From Rhodococcus koreensis (GTDB taxonomy: Bacteria; Actinomycetota; Actinomycetes; Mycobacteriales; Mycobacteriaceae): DNA of 64,000 nucleotides. The notes beneath the pieces are model-generated. The model made no database searches and was not told the DNA's origin. It was given only the letters and a program-made list of their open reading frames with translations. The position numbers were made by a program, and so were the translations under genes. The DNA is taken from assembly GCF_900105905.1 (NCBI RefSeq), contig NZ_FNSV01000001.1, forward strand, positions 163,762 through 227,761. Direction: 5' to 3'. Shown here piece by piece: positions 1-8,059 of the stretch (positions are counted from its first letter, which is position 1; the number at the start of each line of letters is the position of its first letter).

Positions 1-1
1 T

Positions 2-106
2 CTGCTCCGTGAACTGGACCGCCGCCAGGCCCGCTACGGCATCGAGACGATGTGCATCGGCGGTGGGCAGGGCATCGCGGCCGTGTTCGAGAACGTCAAC
101 AGCTAA
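2..106 (+). CDS. Thiolase (acetyl-CoA acyltransferase), C-terminal end only
   Basis: The reading frame enters the window already open and stops with TAA at 104-106. The last 34 residues contain CIGGGQGIA, the glycine-rich C-terminal motif of the thiolase family, which carries one of the active-site cysteines. Thiolases cleave or condense acyl-CoA in beta-oxidation and related pathways in the cytoplasm. Only the C-terminus is present, so substrate class (degradative or biosynthetic) cannot be told. This metabolic gene contrasts with everything that follows and marks the left border of the accessory region. Confidence 0.9.
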   Translation: MLRELDRRQARYGIETMCIGGGQGIAAVFENVNS

Positions 107-166
107 CCCTTCCCGGCCAGCGGTAATCGTGGTACGGCTCCAGCCTGACAGCGACAGGTACTGACT

Positions 167-205
167 CGGTGCAGGTCGGTGGGATGCACCCCCGGACCTG
201 CACCG
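167..205. terminator. GC-rich stem-loop downstream of the thiolase gene
   Basis: An 11-bp perfect inverted repeat (CGGTGCAGGTC at 167-177, complement at 195-205) with a 17-base loop lies about 60 bases after the thiolase stop. There is no T-run, so it is a possible factor-independent terminator of the weak actinobacterial type, or only a fortuitous hairpin. Confidence 0.35.
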
Positions 206-467
206 CCGTACTCACGCTGTCCCGCCCCACCTACAGGCAGTTCCGGACCCCCGCACTTCCACTCGATCGGCGCCGTTTCTCGAAGACAACCATCACACGG
301 TGGATCCGAATAGTCCGTGCTCAATCCGCGCTGTGACCAGCGAAAACGTGTCTGGTTAGGTTTCCTGCCGACATTGGACACTCGACACCCCACCGACACG
401 AAATCTGGAAACCCGACAGGGAGACGTGGAAGCTACAACTGCTGCGCTACCTAAACGGTGTTTCTGC
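206..467. other. Non-coding stretch
   Basis: I see no supported gene here between the stem-loop and the first mini-element. Open frames have no recognisable protein features. Confidence 0.5.
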
Positions 468-472
468 CCCGA

Positions 473-993
473 TGTCCTGACTCAGTGAATCTGATGCCGC
501 CGACCTGCGGTGCGTCAGATTGTCTGAGCCGCAATGATCGACTTCGCCTCACTGAATCTGATGCGCGTGGAAGTTGTTGGCGTGCCGCCCGACCGATTGC
601 ACGTGGCCTAAGTCCCGACGAACGAGGACGTCGACCGCGACCAGGGGACCAAACAGACCAGGTAGTTGTCCACCGCGTTGCTGCTGGAGTGCCGGGTCGG
701 TGTGCCAAATAACCTGTCCAACGATCGAAAATCGTCGGTCCCCGTGCGCGTCACGTCAGTGACGTTGTCCAAACGTGGATGACCGGCCGGAACCGTCCTC
801 GCGTGGGGATGAGGGTCCGGACCTGCGGCGATGACAGGGCAGCGAGCGCGGTCGGGGCTTTTCATGAGGGCGGTCTTCAGTGGCTGGACAAGCCCATAGG
901 CACGATTGAACAGAAAGGTTGTCAATTGGACAACCCGCCTGTCACTTCACATCAGATCTGCTGAGTCGGCATCAGATGCGCGGAGCCGGGACA
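473..993. mobile_element. 521-bp non-autonomous element with TG/CA ends and 5-bp target duplication
   Basis: The left tip reads TGTCCTGACTCAGTGAATCT and the right tip, read inward on the other strand, TGTCCCGGCTCCGCGCATCT; both run on into CTGATGC. The element is flanked by CCCGA at 468-472 and again at 994-998, a 5-bp target duplication. Further copies of the ACTCAGTGAATCTGATGC-type motif lie near 520 (inverted), 548-566 and 955-980, resembling the multiple transposase-binding sites at Mu/Tn7/Tn402-type ends. The interior has no transposase; about 660-711 resembles, on the minus strand, the sequence at 47099-47153. TniABQ at 8989-12842 is a candidate for mobilising it in trans, by inference. 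Confidence 0.75.
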
Positions 994-1127
994 CCCGACT
1001 CCGAGTCACTCATGGTTTGTGCGCACTTGGCGATGATAATTTCAGTTATCGCAGCTATCTCCGGGAACTGCGACGTCAGCGTGTTTTTGCTCTGCGGAGT
1101 GTCGGTGCGCTCGGATACCCTGCGCCG

Positions 1128-2285
1128 GTGACGATCGAACCGGTGAATGAGGGCCCGAGCGGCTCGGTAACAGCTTCTTCCAGCACGGAGCCGGTGGTCC
1201 CGGAGGACGTGGCGGCGCGGATCGCCGGTGCCGTGCAGCGGTCGCGGGCGGAGAACACCCGCCGCGCCTATGCCTCGGACTGGGATCGTTTCGTCACGTG
1301 GTGTTTCTCGCACGGGCGCAACGCGTTGCCGGCGCATCCGATGGTGGTGGCCGCGTATCTGATCGACGCGGCCGACACGCTCACCGAGGACGGCGAGCGC
1401 GCCTACGCCCCGGCGACGCTTTCGCGGTGGGTCGCAGCCCTCGGGCATCACCACCGCCGCGCCGGTCACTCCGCTCCTGGCAGTCACGAGGTCGTCGCGG
1501 CCACCCTGTCCGGAATCCGCCGCGACTACGCCGCCAACGGGGACCGGCCGCGGCGGCAGGCTGCGCCGCTACTGGTCGACGACCTCGTCACCATCGTCAC
1601 CGCCGCCCGGCAGGCTGTTACCGGGTGGGCGTCGGAGGTCCTCGAGCGCCGCGACACCGCCCTACTGCTGATGGGATTCGCCGGGGCGTTCCGCCGTGGT
1701 GATCTCGCCGACCTGGTCTGCGGGGACGTGAGCATGCACCGACTCGACGGGGTGCATGTTCGGTTGCGGCGGTCCAAGACGGACCAGGAGGGCGAGGGTG
1801 CCACACGGGCGTTGCCGTTCACCGTCTCCCACACCAGTTGCCCGCCCTGTGCCTGGTTGCGGTGGGTACAGGTGCTCGCGGCCCACGACACCTACGGCCG
1901 GCCCGGGGTGATCCGGCTGCTGCGCAACGCCCCGCCGTTCGACGGGCACGTCTGCAAGGGCGCGGTGCCGCGCACCGCTGTTCGGGCACCGTTATTCCGG
2001 TCGATCCGCAAGAACGGCAACCTCTCCGAGACCGGACTCTCGGGTTCGGCGGTGCCCTGGGTGATCCGTCGCCGCGCCGAACAGGCCGGATACGACGAGA
2101 ACGTCGTCGCTCAGCTCGGTGGGCACTCACTGCGCGCCGGGTTTGTCACCCAGGCGGTCCGCAACGGCCGGAATGCACAGGCGATCATGCGCCAAACCGG
2201 GCACTCGACCGCTGCGATGATCGAGGTCTATACCCGCGAGAACGCCCCACTGATCGCCAACGCCGTCACCGACATCGGCCTCTGA
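1128..2285 (+). CDS. Tyrosine recombinase (phage-integrase family)
   Basis: Site-specific recombinase that would cut and rejoin DNA through a tyrosine. From the GTG at 1128 it is 385 aa. An N-terminal SAM-like core-binding region (ENTRRAYASDWDRFVTWC) precedes the catalytic domain, where the conserved residues appear in order: Arg in FRRGDLADL (about residue 187), HSLRAG (about 332), GHST (about 357) and the nucleophile in EVYTR (about 367). The open frame extends upstream to 906 into the mini-element, but those residues look non-coding, so I prefer a start after 993. The insertion may have altered its promoter. It probably serves integration or resolution of the mobile region; no attachment site was recognised. 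Confidence 0.85.
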   Translation: MTIEPVNEGPSGSVTASSSTEPVVPEDVAARIAGAVQRSRAENTRRAYASDWDRFVTWCFSHGRNALPAHPMVVAAYLIDAADTLTEDGERAYAPATLSRWVAALGHHHRRAGHSAPGSHEVVAATLSGIRRDYAANGDRPRRQAAPLLVDDLVTIVTAARQAVTGWASEVLERRDTALLLMGFAGAFRRGDLADLVCGDVSMHRLDGVHVRLRRSKTDQEGEGATRALPFTVSHTSCPPCAWLRWVQVLAAHDTYGRPGVIRLLRNAPPFDGHVCKGAVPRTAVRAPLFRSIRKNGNLSETGLSGSAVPWVIRRRAEQAGYDENVVAQLGGHSLRAGFVTQAVRNGRNAQAIMRQTGHSTAAMIEVYTRENAPLIANAVTDIGL

Positions 2286-2438
2286 CACCGGAACTGAGCG
2301 GAGTTGCATCTGCTAAACGCAGTCGTATCCGAGCGTCAGCCCTCCGGTGCGTGCGGTTCCTGACCCTCACCATTCGTGTCGGATAGCGGCCTTACCCTCC
2401 TGGTAACAACACCCAGGAGGACGCGGAGGGCGAGCACT

Positions 2439-3062
2439 GTGGCAGTCGTAGACGACGTACTTTCGCTTCCCGGACTGCCCGCACACCCGGCGGTAGCGGG
2501 GGCCGAGCAACTCGCCCTGCTCGGCCAGCCGCAGCCGATCCGAATCCCCGAACGGCTATGGCGGTCCTGGCTCGACGATCCCTCGGTCGTCGCCCGGTTC
2601 GTCGCCAAATGCTATCGGCGAGAAGCAGACCGATGCACCGCCTGGCTGGGCAGTGTCTCCTCCACCGGGCACGGATCTTTTCGGGCCGCGAGTCTGCCCG
2701 GCACATCTCGCCGTGGCACCGTGCCCGCGCACCTGTTCGCGTACCAGCTCGAATACGGGGTCATCCCGCGGCTGGGGTGGTCCGGCGCCGACGACGCCGT
2801 GCTGTGCCATCAGTGCGACTTCGCCGGCTGCGTCAACCCCCAGCACATGCGCCTGGGCACCAACGCCGTCAACCGCACCGAGTACTACCTGCGGCGGCGC
2901 AACCTCGCCAGTCCCCTCGCCGACGTCCGCGGCCAGGCCGGGCGCACCCGTGCCATCGCCACCGCGATCCGGAATGGCCTGGCCAGCGGCGACAATGCGG
3001 ACAGCATCGAACAGCGGATCAGAGGCGCCGAAGCGGCGGGATTGCCCCTCACCCTCTGGTGA
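2439..3062 (+). CDS. HNH-type endonuclease-like protein
   Basis: A 207-aa protein from a GTG at 2439 with a GGAGG-like ribosome site at about 2424; an upstream in-frame start at 2376 is possible. The centre holds a cysteine/histidine cluster, CHQCDFAGCVNPQHMRLGT, typical of HNH nucleases of the homing-endonuclease/phage type, in which the CxxC and NPxH positions bind zinc and metal. HNH proteins cut DNA in many mobile-element contexts. The gene lies 150 bp after the recombinase in the same direction. The target is unknown and a purely DNA-binding role is possible. Confidence 0.7.
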   Translation: MAVVDDVLSLPGLPAHPAVAGAEQLALLGQPQPIRIPERLWRSWLDDPSVVARFVAKCYRREADRCTAWLGSVSSTGHGSFRAASLPGTSRRGTVPAHLFAYQLEYGVIPRLGWSGADDAVLCHQCDFAGCVNPQHMRLGTNAVNRTEYYLRRRNLASPLADVRGQAGRTRAIATAIRNGLASGDNADSIEQRIRGAEAAGLPLTLW

Positions 3063-3192
3063 CTGGCCGAACCTGAGGCAGCCTCGCTCCGGATCCCCAG
3101 CCCGGCTAATGGCCCGTCGGCTATCCGGCGAATGGTCGTGGATCTGGGTACTGAGGCAGGCGAGGCGTGGGGTGCAGTCAGCACCAAGACGG

Positions 3193-3231
3193 CAAGTTAC
3201 CTTGCAGACCGCCGAGCGGCAAGGTAACTTG
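3193..3231. promoter_or_regulatory. 13-bp inverted repeat before the toxin-antitoxin-like genes
   Basis: CAAGTTACCTTGC at 3193-3205 is repeated as its exact complement at 3219-3231, spaced by 13 bases, ending 5 bases before the ATG of the next gene. Perfect dyads at this place commonly bind the antitoxin or the toxin-antitoxin complex for autoregulation. It also overlaps the ribosome-binding region, so a hairpin could instead limit translation. Confidence 0.65.
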
Positions 3232-3236
3232 GAATA

Positions 3237-3467
3237 ATGCAATCGGAGCCGGTCATCGCCGAGAGCGCCTACAAGCACGGGATCGACTCCGCAGACATGG
3301 TGCATGCGTTCAACAACGCGATCACCGCGTTCGATCTCGGCGAGGGGTTCATCATGCTCGTCGGACCAGCGCTCGACGCGACGTTGCTGGAGATCGGTTA
3401 CGTCACCAGCACCGACGCCCACGTGATCGTCCACGCCATGAAGGCCCGACCAAACTACCTGAGGTGA
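3237..3467 (+). CDS. Small toxin-like protein of a toxin-antitoxin pair
   Basis: A 76-aa protein. The order of features (SAYKHGIDSADMVHAFNN, then MLVGPALDATLLEIGYV, then VIVHAMKARPNYL) resembles the compact RelE/BrnT-like toxins annotated in actinobacteria, in which a KHG segment is followed by two beta strands and a final HAMxAR motif. If so it would be an RNase acting on translated mRNA. It sits directly behind a perfect inverted repeat and its stop overlaps the next start (TGATG), as in operonic toxin-antitoxin pairs. Family assignment is from recall of the pattern, not a search. Confidence 0.6.
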   Translation: MQSEPVIAESAYKHGIDSADMVHAFNNAITAFDLGEGFIMLVGPALDATLLEIGYVTSTDAHVIVHAMKARPNYLR

Positions 3468-3745
3468 TGACAATGCCACGCACAACGAAGGACATCCTCG
3501 CGCACGCCGACGAACTCGCGAAGCGGTTCGAGGACTACGAACCCCGAGAGGGGGACCGCCGGGACCCGGCCGCGCTTGCCGAGCTTCGCGCCGCGGTGGT
3601 CGCCCGCGCCGAAGCCGAGCGTCAGCTCGTCGACCACATCGTCGCGGCCCGCAAGCACGGCCTGCCCTGGTCGACGATCGGCGCCGAGGTCGGCACGTCC
3701 GGGGAGGCAGCCCGTCAGAAGTATGGTCCGCTGCTCGCCTCCTGA
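3467..3745 (+). CDS. Antitoxin-like partner
   Basis: A 92-aa protein starting at the ATG overlapping the upstream stop codon; a second ATG follows at 3473. The sequence is charged and helical in the first 60 residues (ADELAKRFEDYEP) and ends with a helix-turn-helix-like segment, GLPWSTIGAEVGTSGEAARQ, which could bind the inverted repeat at 3193-3231. The pairing and overlap argue for an antitoxin-regulator. Which gene is the toxin is inferred from the HTH in this one. Confidence 0.6.
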   Translation: MTMPRTTKDILAHADELAKRFEDYEPREGDRRDPAALAELRAAVVARAEAERQLVDHIVAARKHGLPWSTIGAEVGTSGEAARQKYGPLLAS

Positions 3746-4442
3746 ACGGGCACTTCGATCCCCGGGTTGGGGACGGTGGTCAGCCACCACTCGCGCCGCG
3801 GCGGCAGCTTGTGCGCGGGCGATGGCGCCCCTGATTGCGCCGGACCGGTCTGAACCACGAGAACCCTCAGCGCCGAAGGGCCTTCGTCGTATGTGGGCAC
3901 GCAAGGCTGGAAACCGCTGGGTGGGGCTGCCTACAGGGGTGCTTACCCCCCGGAGACCTCCTACACGAACCACTTCCCTCGGCTACTGCGTCGGGCACCC
4001 GGATTATGTCGGTGCCGGATCCGTCGATGCAACCGCGACCGTGGGCCGGCCGAAGACGGAGCCCCACCTGGGCGATCTGAGCCGGACGCGACGCGAGCCA
4101 CAGGCCTCGTCGTCCGGCGAGTAATCCTGCAGCTCACTTCCAATCCCACCGCAATGAGATTGCTACACCAGGACCATAGCAACCCGGCGGGAATCGGCTA
4201 CGCCGACACCGCAAGCACTGAAGGTACGAACGCATTCCACGACCGCAGACGAGTCACAGAAGAGACGGCGCTCCATCACGGGTTGCGGTCGCACCGTGCT
4301 GTGTCCGACAGGTTCGGCATGATTCCAGAATGCATCTCGCCCCCGCCCGGACCCTTCGCCGCCCGATCCCGCACGGCCTACGGGGTCGGAGACCGACGGG
4401 CGGACGGCACGGACAGAGCGTGGCGAGAGGCCCGAACACCGC
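3746..4442. other. Intergenic stretch, no supported gene
   Basis: About 700 bases without a convincing gene. A minus-strand frame at 3715-3900 encodes 61 residues including LPPRREWWLTTVPNPG, which looks somewhat protein-like, but it overlaps the end of the antitoxin-like gene and has no context. The part near 4130-4260 is less GC-rich than its surroundings and could hold the promoter for the gene at 4443. Confidence 0.4.
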
Positions 4443-5387
4443 ATGGACCGGGCGTCTCAGCACGTGTGGGGATTGTTCACCGACTGGTGCACGGCCGTCG
4501 GCCTCGCATCGCTGCCGGCCGACCCGGTGACCGTGGCGATGTTCCTCGGCGAGCACCCCACTGCCCCGGGAACGCAACGGCGCCGGGTCGGCGTGATCAA
4601 CGCCGTGCACCGCCGAGCCGGCCTGCCGCAACCGGGGCGCAGTGAACTCGTCCGCGACCTGCTCGATGCCGGGCGCACGGCAAGGCGTGAGCGCGCTGCG
4701 GCGGCAATCGCCAATCGAATAGTGCAGCTGCCGCTCACCGGATCGCCGGCCGGTCTCTTCGGGCGCCGCGACGCCCTCCTCCTCGCCCTCGCCGCCACAT
4801 TGCGCTTCGAGCAGATCGCCCGACTGCGCCGAAACCAGGTCAGCGTCCACGTCGATACGTTGTTGATCCACCTCGACGAGGATGGCCCCCGCCGACTCGA
4901 TCTGCCGACCACAGATGTGGTCGCGGTTTACCACGGGTGGCTCGAGGTCCTGGGTTTCCTCGACCGCTACCCCAGCACCTCATTGCTGGCGCAGTCCCTG
5001 GGCCGGGGTGCGGACCTGACCGCGCACGCGGCGACGGCTCGCCGGGACGATCGACCGCTGTTGACCCCGATCGATCGATGGGGCCACACGCCGTACGTCG
5101 CGACCGCACTGACCGGGCAGTCCGTCGCCACCGTCGTCCGGGCCCACTTGACCGGCCATGCGCCCACCCATGAACGGGTGCACCGACAACCTGCTACGAC
5201 CCAGGAGACGCCTGCGCCGACCAAGGTGCACGACATCATCCTCGACAGCGACTACTACGAGCGCGGCATTCGCGCTCGCGCGAATGCGCACACCACGATG
5301 AGCGGTGTCACCGACGTTCTCGGTGACATCGAGGACCGCGCCGACCAACTCCTGGCCGACCTGCTCTCCATCCTCGAAGCGGACTGA
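4443..5387 (+). CDS. Recombinase-like protein without a recognisable catalytic box
   Basis: A 314-aa protein. Residues 1-75 match the core-binding style of tyrosine recombinases (FTDWCTAVGLASLPADP, then RRRVGVINAVHRRAG), and RRDALLLALAATLRFEQIARL resembles the segment that carries the first catalytic arginine. The later HxxR and GH...Y boxes are not visible; instead the C-terminus is acidic and helical (DIEDRADQLLADLLSILEAD). It may therefore be a DNA-binding relative or a degenerate recombinase. A similar C-terminal tail recurs in the small gene at 46567-46779. A partition-type palindrome begins 26 bases after its stop. Confidence 0.55.
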   Translation: MDRASQHVWGLFTDWCTAVGLASLPADPVTVAMFLGEHPTAPGTQRRRVGVINAVHRRAGLPQPGRSELVRDLLDAGRTARRERAAAAIANRIVQLPLTGSPAGLFGRRDALLLALAATLRFEQIARLRRNQVSVHVDTLLIHLDEDGPRRLDLPTTDVVAVYHGWLEVLGFLDRYPSTSLLAQSLGRGADLTAHAATARRDDRPLLTPIDRWGHTPYVATALTGQSVATVVRAHLTGHAPTHERVHRQPATTQETPAPTKVHDIILDSDYYERGIRARANAHTTMSGVTDVLGDIEDRADQLLADLLSILEAD

Positions 5388-5394
5388 ATTCCGC

Positions 5395-5709
5395 ATGTCC
5401 GTTTTGTCTGTTGTTTACCGCGGTAAACATGTAGGTTCTCGTCGCACTTTTCGGTGGATGGTTCCGCCACCAGGGAATGTGCTGAGGTTTCTCACCGATT
5501 TTGCGGCTGGGATTCTCACCGATTTTTCGCTTTCTTCGGTCATTGAAGCTGCTGCCCGGTTGAGCCAAGCCGCGACGCGTCCGGCCGCAGGCCGTTGACC
5601 TGGAGATTCCTCCTGCCCGCCCAGAGCCGGCGCAGAGCGTCCGAAAAGTCGATGAGAAGGACGAAAAGAAGAATGAGAACCTACAAAACAACAGACAAAA
5701 CGGACATGC
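5395..5709. repeat. Partition-type palindrome interrupted by a mini-element
   Basis: GTTTACCGCGGTAAAC at 5413-5428 is a perfect 16-bp palindrome. Its outer left arm (ATGTCCGTTTTGTCTGTT from 5396) finds its complement only at about 5691-5708, because a 256-bp element lies between. Removing the element and one copy of the AAACA duplication restores a long dyad like the one at 15437-15490. Similar sites lie at 13458-13473 and 13498-13513. The association with parAB suggests ParB-binding centromere sites; which protein binds is inferred. Confidence 0.7.
5430..5685. mobile_element. 256-bp mini-element inside the palindrome, 5-bp target duplication
   Basis: Both tips read TGTAGGTTCTC inward, and AAACA at 5425-5429 is repeated at 5686-5690. 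Inside each end the motif TTCTCxxCGAxTTTTCG is repeated (left near 5436, 5489 and 5512; right near 5635-5680 on the other strand), the layout of multi-site transposase ends. There is no coding capacity, so it must be moved in trans by a Mu/Tn7/Tn402-class transposase. Its tip differs from that of the element at 5727, so it probably belongs to a different element. Confidence 0.8.
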
Positions 5710-5726
5710 GAGCGGCGAATTGGCGC

Positions 5727-5969
5727 TGTCCTGACTCAGTGAAGGTGGCGACGACTCAGTGAATCTGGCGAGCGCGGTCGATCATCTGACGGACGGCTCA
5801 GCGAACCTGGCGAATCCGAGGTGCTCACCCGCGATCCGGGAATGAATCGAGGCACCGAGTTCCGCGCTCGCCAGATTCACTGATTCCGAAGTCGCCGTGG
5901 TGGCTCAATAGACCTGGCGAACAGCAGATGCGGCGTCTGGGTTCTCGCCAGATCCACTGAGTCGGGACA
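5727..5969. mobile_element. 243-bp mini-element, 5-bp target duplication
   Basis: The left tip TGTCCTGACTCAGTGAA and the inverted right tip TGTCCCGACTCAGTGGA are nearly identical. GGCGC at 5722-5726 is repeated at 5970-5974. The interior carries several copies of GACTCAGTGAATCTGGCGA in both directions. Tips and repeats are close kin of those of the 473-993 element, with GGCGA replacing GATGCC after the core. No gene is present. Confidence 0.8.
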
Positions 5970-5974
5970 GGCGC

Positions 5975-6062
5975 CCGGCTCGGTACATCCGATGCCGCCT
6001 CGGTCGACCTGACGCGGCCGAGGGTCTATCTGATGCCTGGCTCAGTGAATCTGATGCCGGGC
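5975..6062 (+). repeat. Array of transposase-site-like repeats
   Basis: Four related units follow each other at roughly 20-bp steps, ending in GGCTCAGTGAATCTGATGCC near 6040-6060; earlier units are more diverged (for example GGCTCGGTACATCCGATGCC from about 5976). The core matches the tips of the 473-993 and 5727-5969 elements. The array lies upstream of tniA in the orientation expected for a left transposon end, although the terminal TGTCC is not seen, perhaps because the 243-bp element landed beside it. Confidence 0.55.
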
Positions 6063-6389
6063 CGGTGGCCACGGTCGGTCAGCGCCCGGGGGTCTTGTGC
6101 CGGGCAAGCACGGCGAGAGCGCCGTCGGCAGTGAACAGCATTCGCATCTCGAGGCCGGTCGGGTACGCCCTGATCGCGGTCGGGTGCAGCGTCAGGTCGG
6201 GAGGAGCAGCCCGGGGACTCGGGGCAGAACTCGGGGGCGTGGGCTTGCGGACCCCGGTGGTCGGGGCCGACACCGCCGGCCACCCGCTGCGGCATACCCC
6301 GGATCCATAGATTGCGGGTCCCCCGCCGCCATCCACACGCCACGCCCGGAGCGCCACCAACCACTATCTCCGGCCGATCCGTGATTTGA
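6063..6389. other. Stretch between repeat array and IS21 element
   Basis: No supported gene. A minus-strand frame at 6079-6360 (93 aa, containing LHPTAIRAYPTGLEMRMLF) reads like a possible protein fragment, but no start, partner or family is recognisable. It could be the remainder of a gene cut by the IS insertion. Confidence 0.3.
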
Positions 6390-6529
6390 GTGTGCCAATC
6401 TGAAGTGGCCCCATCTGGAGCCGTAGTGCTGGCTTGAAGTGGCCCCACCCTCGACCGACCAGACCCTACCGTTCGTGTCGTCTGCCAAGGCGATCACGAG
6501 AGGGCGAGGGGTTGAAGGAGAGATCGAGA

Positions 6530-8059
6530 GTGGAGCAGTTCGAACGTATCCGACGCGATGCCCGGGATGAAGGGATGTCGATCCGGGCGCTCGCCGACAA
6601 GCACCGGGTGCACCGGCGCACTGTGCGTCAGGCGCTCGCCGACGCGACGCCGCCGACGCGGAAGACCCCGGTGCGTGAGGCGCCGGTGCTGGGCCGGTAC
6701 GAGGCCACGATCCGGCGCTGGCTGGTCGAGGACCTGGACGCACCGAGGAAGCAGCGACATACCGCGCGCCGGGTCTGGCAGCGGCTGATCGACGAGGAGG
6801 GGGCCAGCGTGGCCGAGTCCAGTGTCCGTGCCCTGGTGGCCCGGTTGCGCACCGAGATCAGTCCCGGGCAGTCGGTGATGGTGCCGCAGACCCATCCGCC
6901 GGCTCAGGAGGCGGAGGTCGACTTCGGGGAGTTCACCGCGGTGATCGCCGGGGTGGTGATGAAGCTGTTCATGTTCTGCCTGCGGCTGTCGCACTCGGGC
7001 AAGGCGGTCCACGTCGCCTATGCCAACCAGTCCCAGGAATCGTTCCTGGACGGCCACGTCCGGGCGTTCGAGGCGCTCGGCGGGGTGCCGGTCGGGATGA
7101 TCCGCTACGACAACCTCAAGCCCGCGGTGATCCGGGTCGCCCTCGGCCGGGAACGGTTCGAGCATCCCCGGTTCATCGCGCTGCGCTCGCACTACGGCTA
7201 CGACTCGTTCTTCTGCGCTCCCGGAATCGAGGGGGCGCACGAAAAGGGTGGGGTCGAGGGCGAGATCGGCCGGTTCCGCCGCCGGCACCTGACCCCGGTC
7301 CCGCACGTGGGATCGCTGGCGGCGCTCAACGAGGCGCTGGCCGCCGCGGACGCGCGCGACGACGCCCGCCGGATCGGGGCTCGCGCCGAGACCGTGGGCG
7401 CGGCCGCGGCACGGGAGATGCCGCTGCTGCGGCCACTGCCGGACGAGCGTTTCGACGTCTCCGCCGCACTGTCGTGCCGGGTCGATGCCAAGGCAAGGGT
7501 CTGTGTCCGGCAGTCCTACTACTCGGTGCCGGCCCGGTTCGCCGGCCGCCGTCTCGAGGTTCGCTTGGGCGCCACCACCATCCGCATCCTGGCCCCGGGC
7601 AGCACCGGACACGTGGTCGCGACCCACACCCGCTCCCTGCGCAAGGGCTCCGAGGACCTGGTGTTGGATCACTACCTGGAGGTCCTCACCCGCAAACCGG
7701 GGGCCCTGGCCGGGGCGACCGCACTGGCCTCGGCCCGCGCCAGCGGTGCATTCACCGCTGTCCATCAACGATTCTGGGAGGCCGCTCGCACCGGACTCGG
7801 GGACGCGGCCGGAACCCGGTCGCTGGTCGGGGTGCTGCTGCTGCACCGCACCCTGCCCGCCGACGCCGTCACCGCCGGCATGCTCGCCTCGCTCGGGATC
7901 GGCAACTTCGATCCCGATCTGGTCGCGGTCGAGGCCCGACGCTCGATGTTCACCCACACCGTCCCGACACCGGTTCCCTTGCCCGATAACGCCGCCCACG
8001 AGCGCTCCGCCCCCTCGCTGGCCGGCTACGACCAACTCCTGAACGGAGCAACCGCATGA
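6530..8059 (+). CDS. istA: IS21 transposase IstA
   Basis: A DDE transposase of 509 aa that performs strand cutting and joining for the IS. The GTG at 6530 is preceded by AAGGAG and begins VEQFERIRRD; the frame is open further upstream. Residues 20-45 form an HTH (MSIRALADKHRVHRRTVRQA). The catalytic core starts around AEVDFGEFTAVIAG (first Asp), continues with MIRYDNLKPAVIR (second Asp) and GIEGAHEKGGVEGEIGRFRR (Glu), all as in IS21 transposases. The final codons overlap istB by four bases (ATGA), coupling translation. Confidence 0.93.
   Translation: MEQFERIRRDARDEGMSIRALADKHRVHRRTVRQALADATPPTRKTPVREAPVLGRYEATIRRWLVEDLDAPRKQRHTARRVWQRLIDEEGASVAESSVRALVARLRTEISPGQSVMVPQTHPPAQEAEVDFGEFTAVIAGVVMKLFMFCLRLSHSGKAVHVAYANQSQESFLDGHVRAFEALGGVPVGMIRYDNLKPAVIRVALGRERFEHPRFIALRSHYGYDSFFCAPGIEGAHEKGGVEGEIGRFRRRHLTPVPHVGSLAALNEALAAADARDDARRIGARAETVGAAAAREMPLLRPLPDERFDVSAALSCRVDAKARVCVRQSYYSVPARFAGRRLEVRLGATTIRILAPGSTGHVVATHTRSLRKGSEDLVLDHYLEVLTRKPGALAGATALASARASGAFTAVHQRFWEAARTGLGDAAGTRSLVGVLLLHRTLPADAVTAGMLASLGIGNFDPDLVAVEARRSMFTHTVPTPVPLPDNAAHERSAPSLAGYDQLLNGATA

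Noticed and set aside
906..1127. Recombinase start at 906
   Set aside because: These codons lie partly inside the 473-993 element and do not look like protein; a start after 993 is preferred.
5975..6062. CRISPR array or plasmid iterons
   Set aside because: Units are diverged, closely packed and match the tips of the mini-elements, so transposase sites explain them better.
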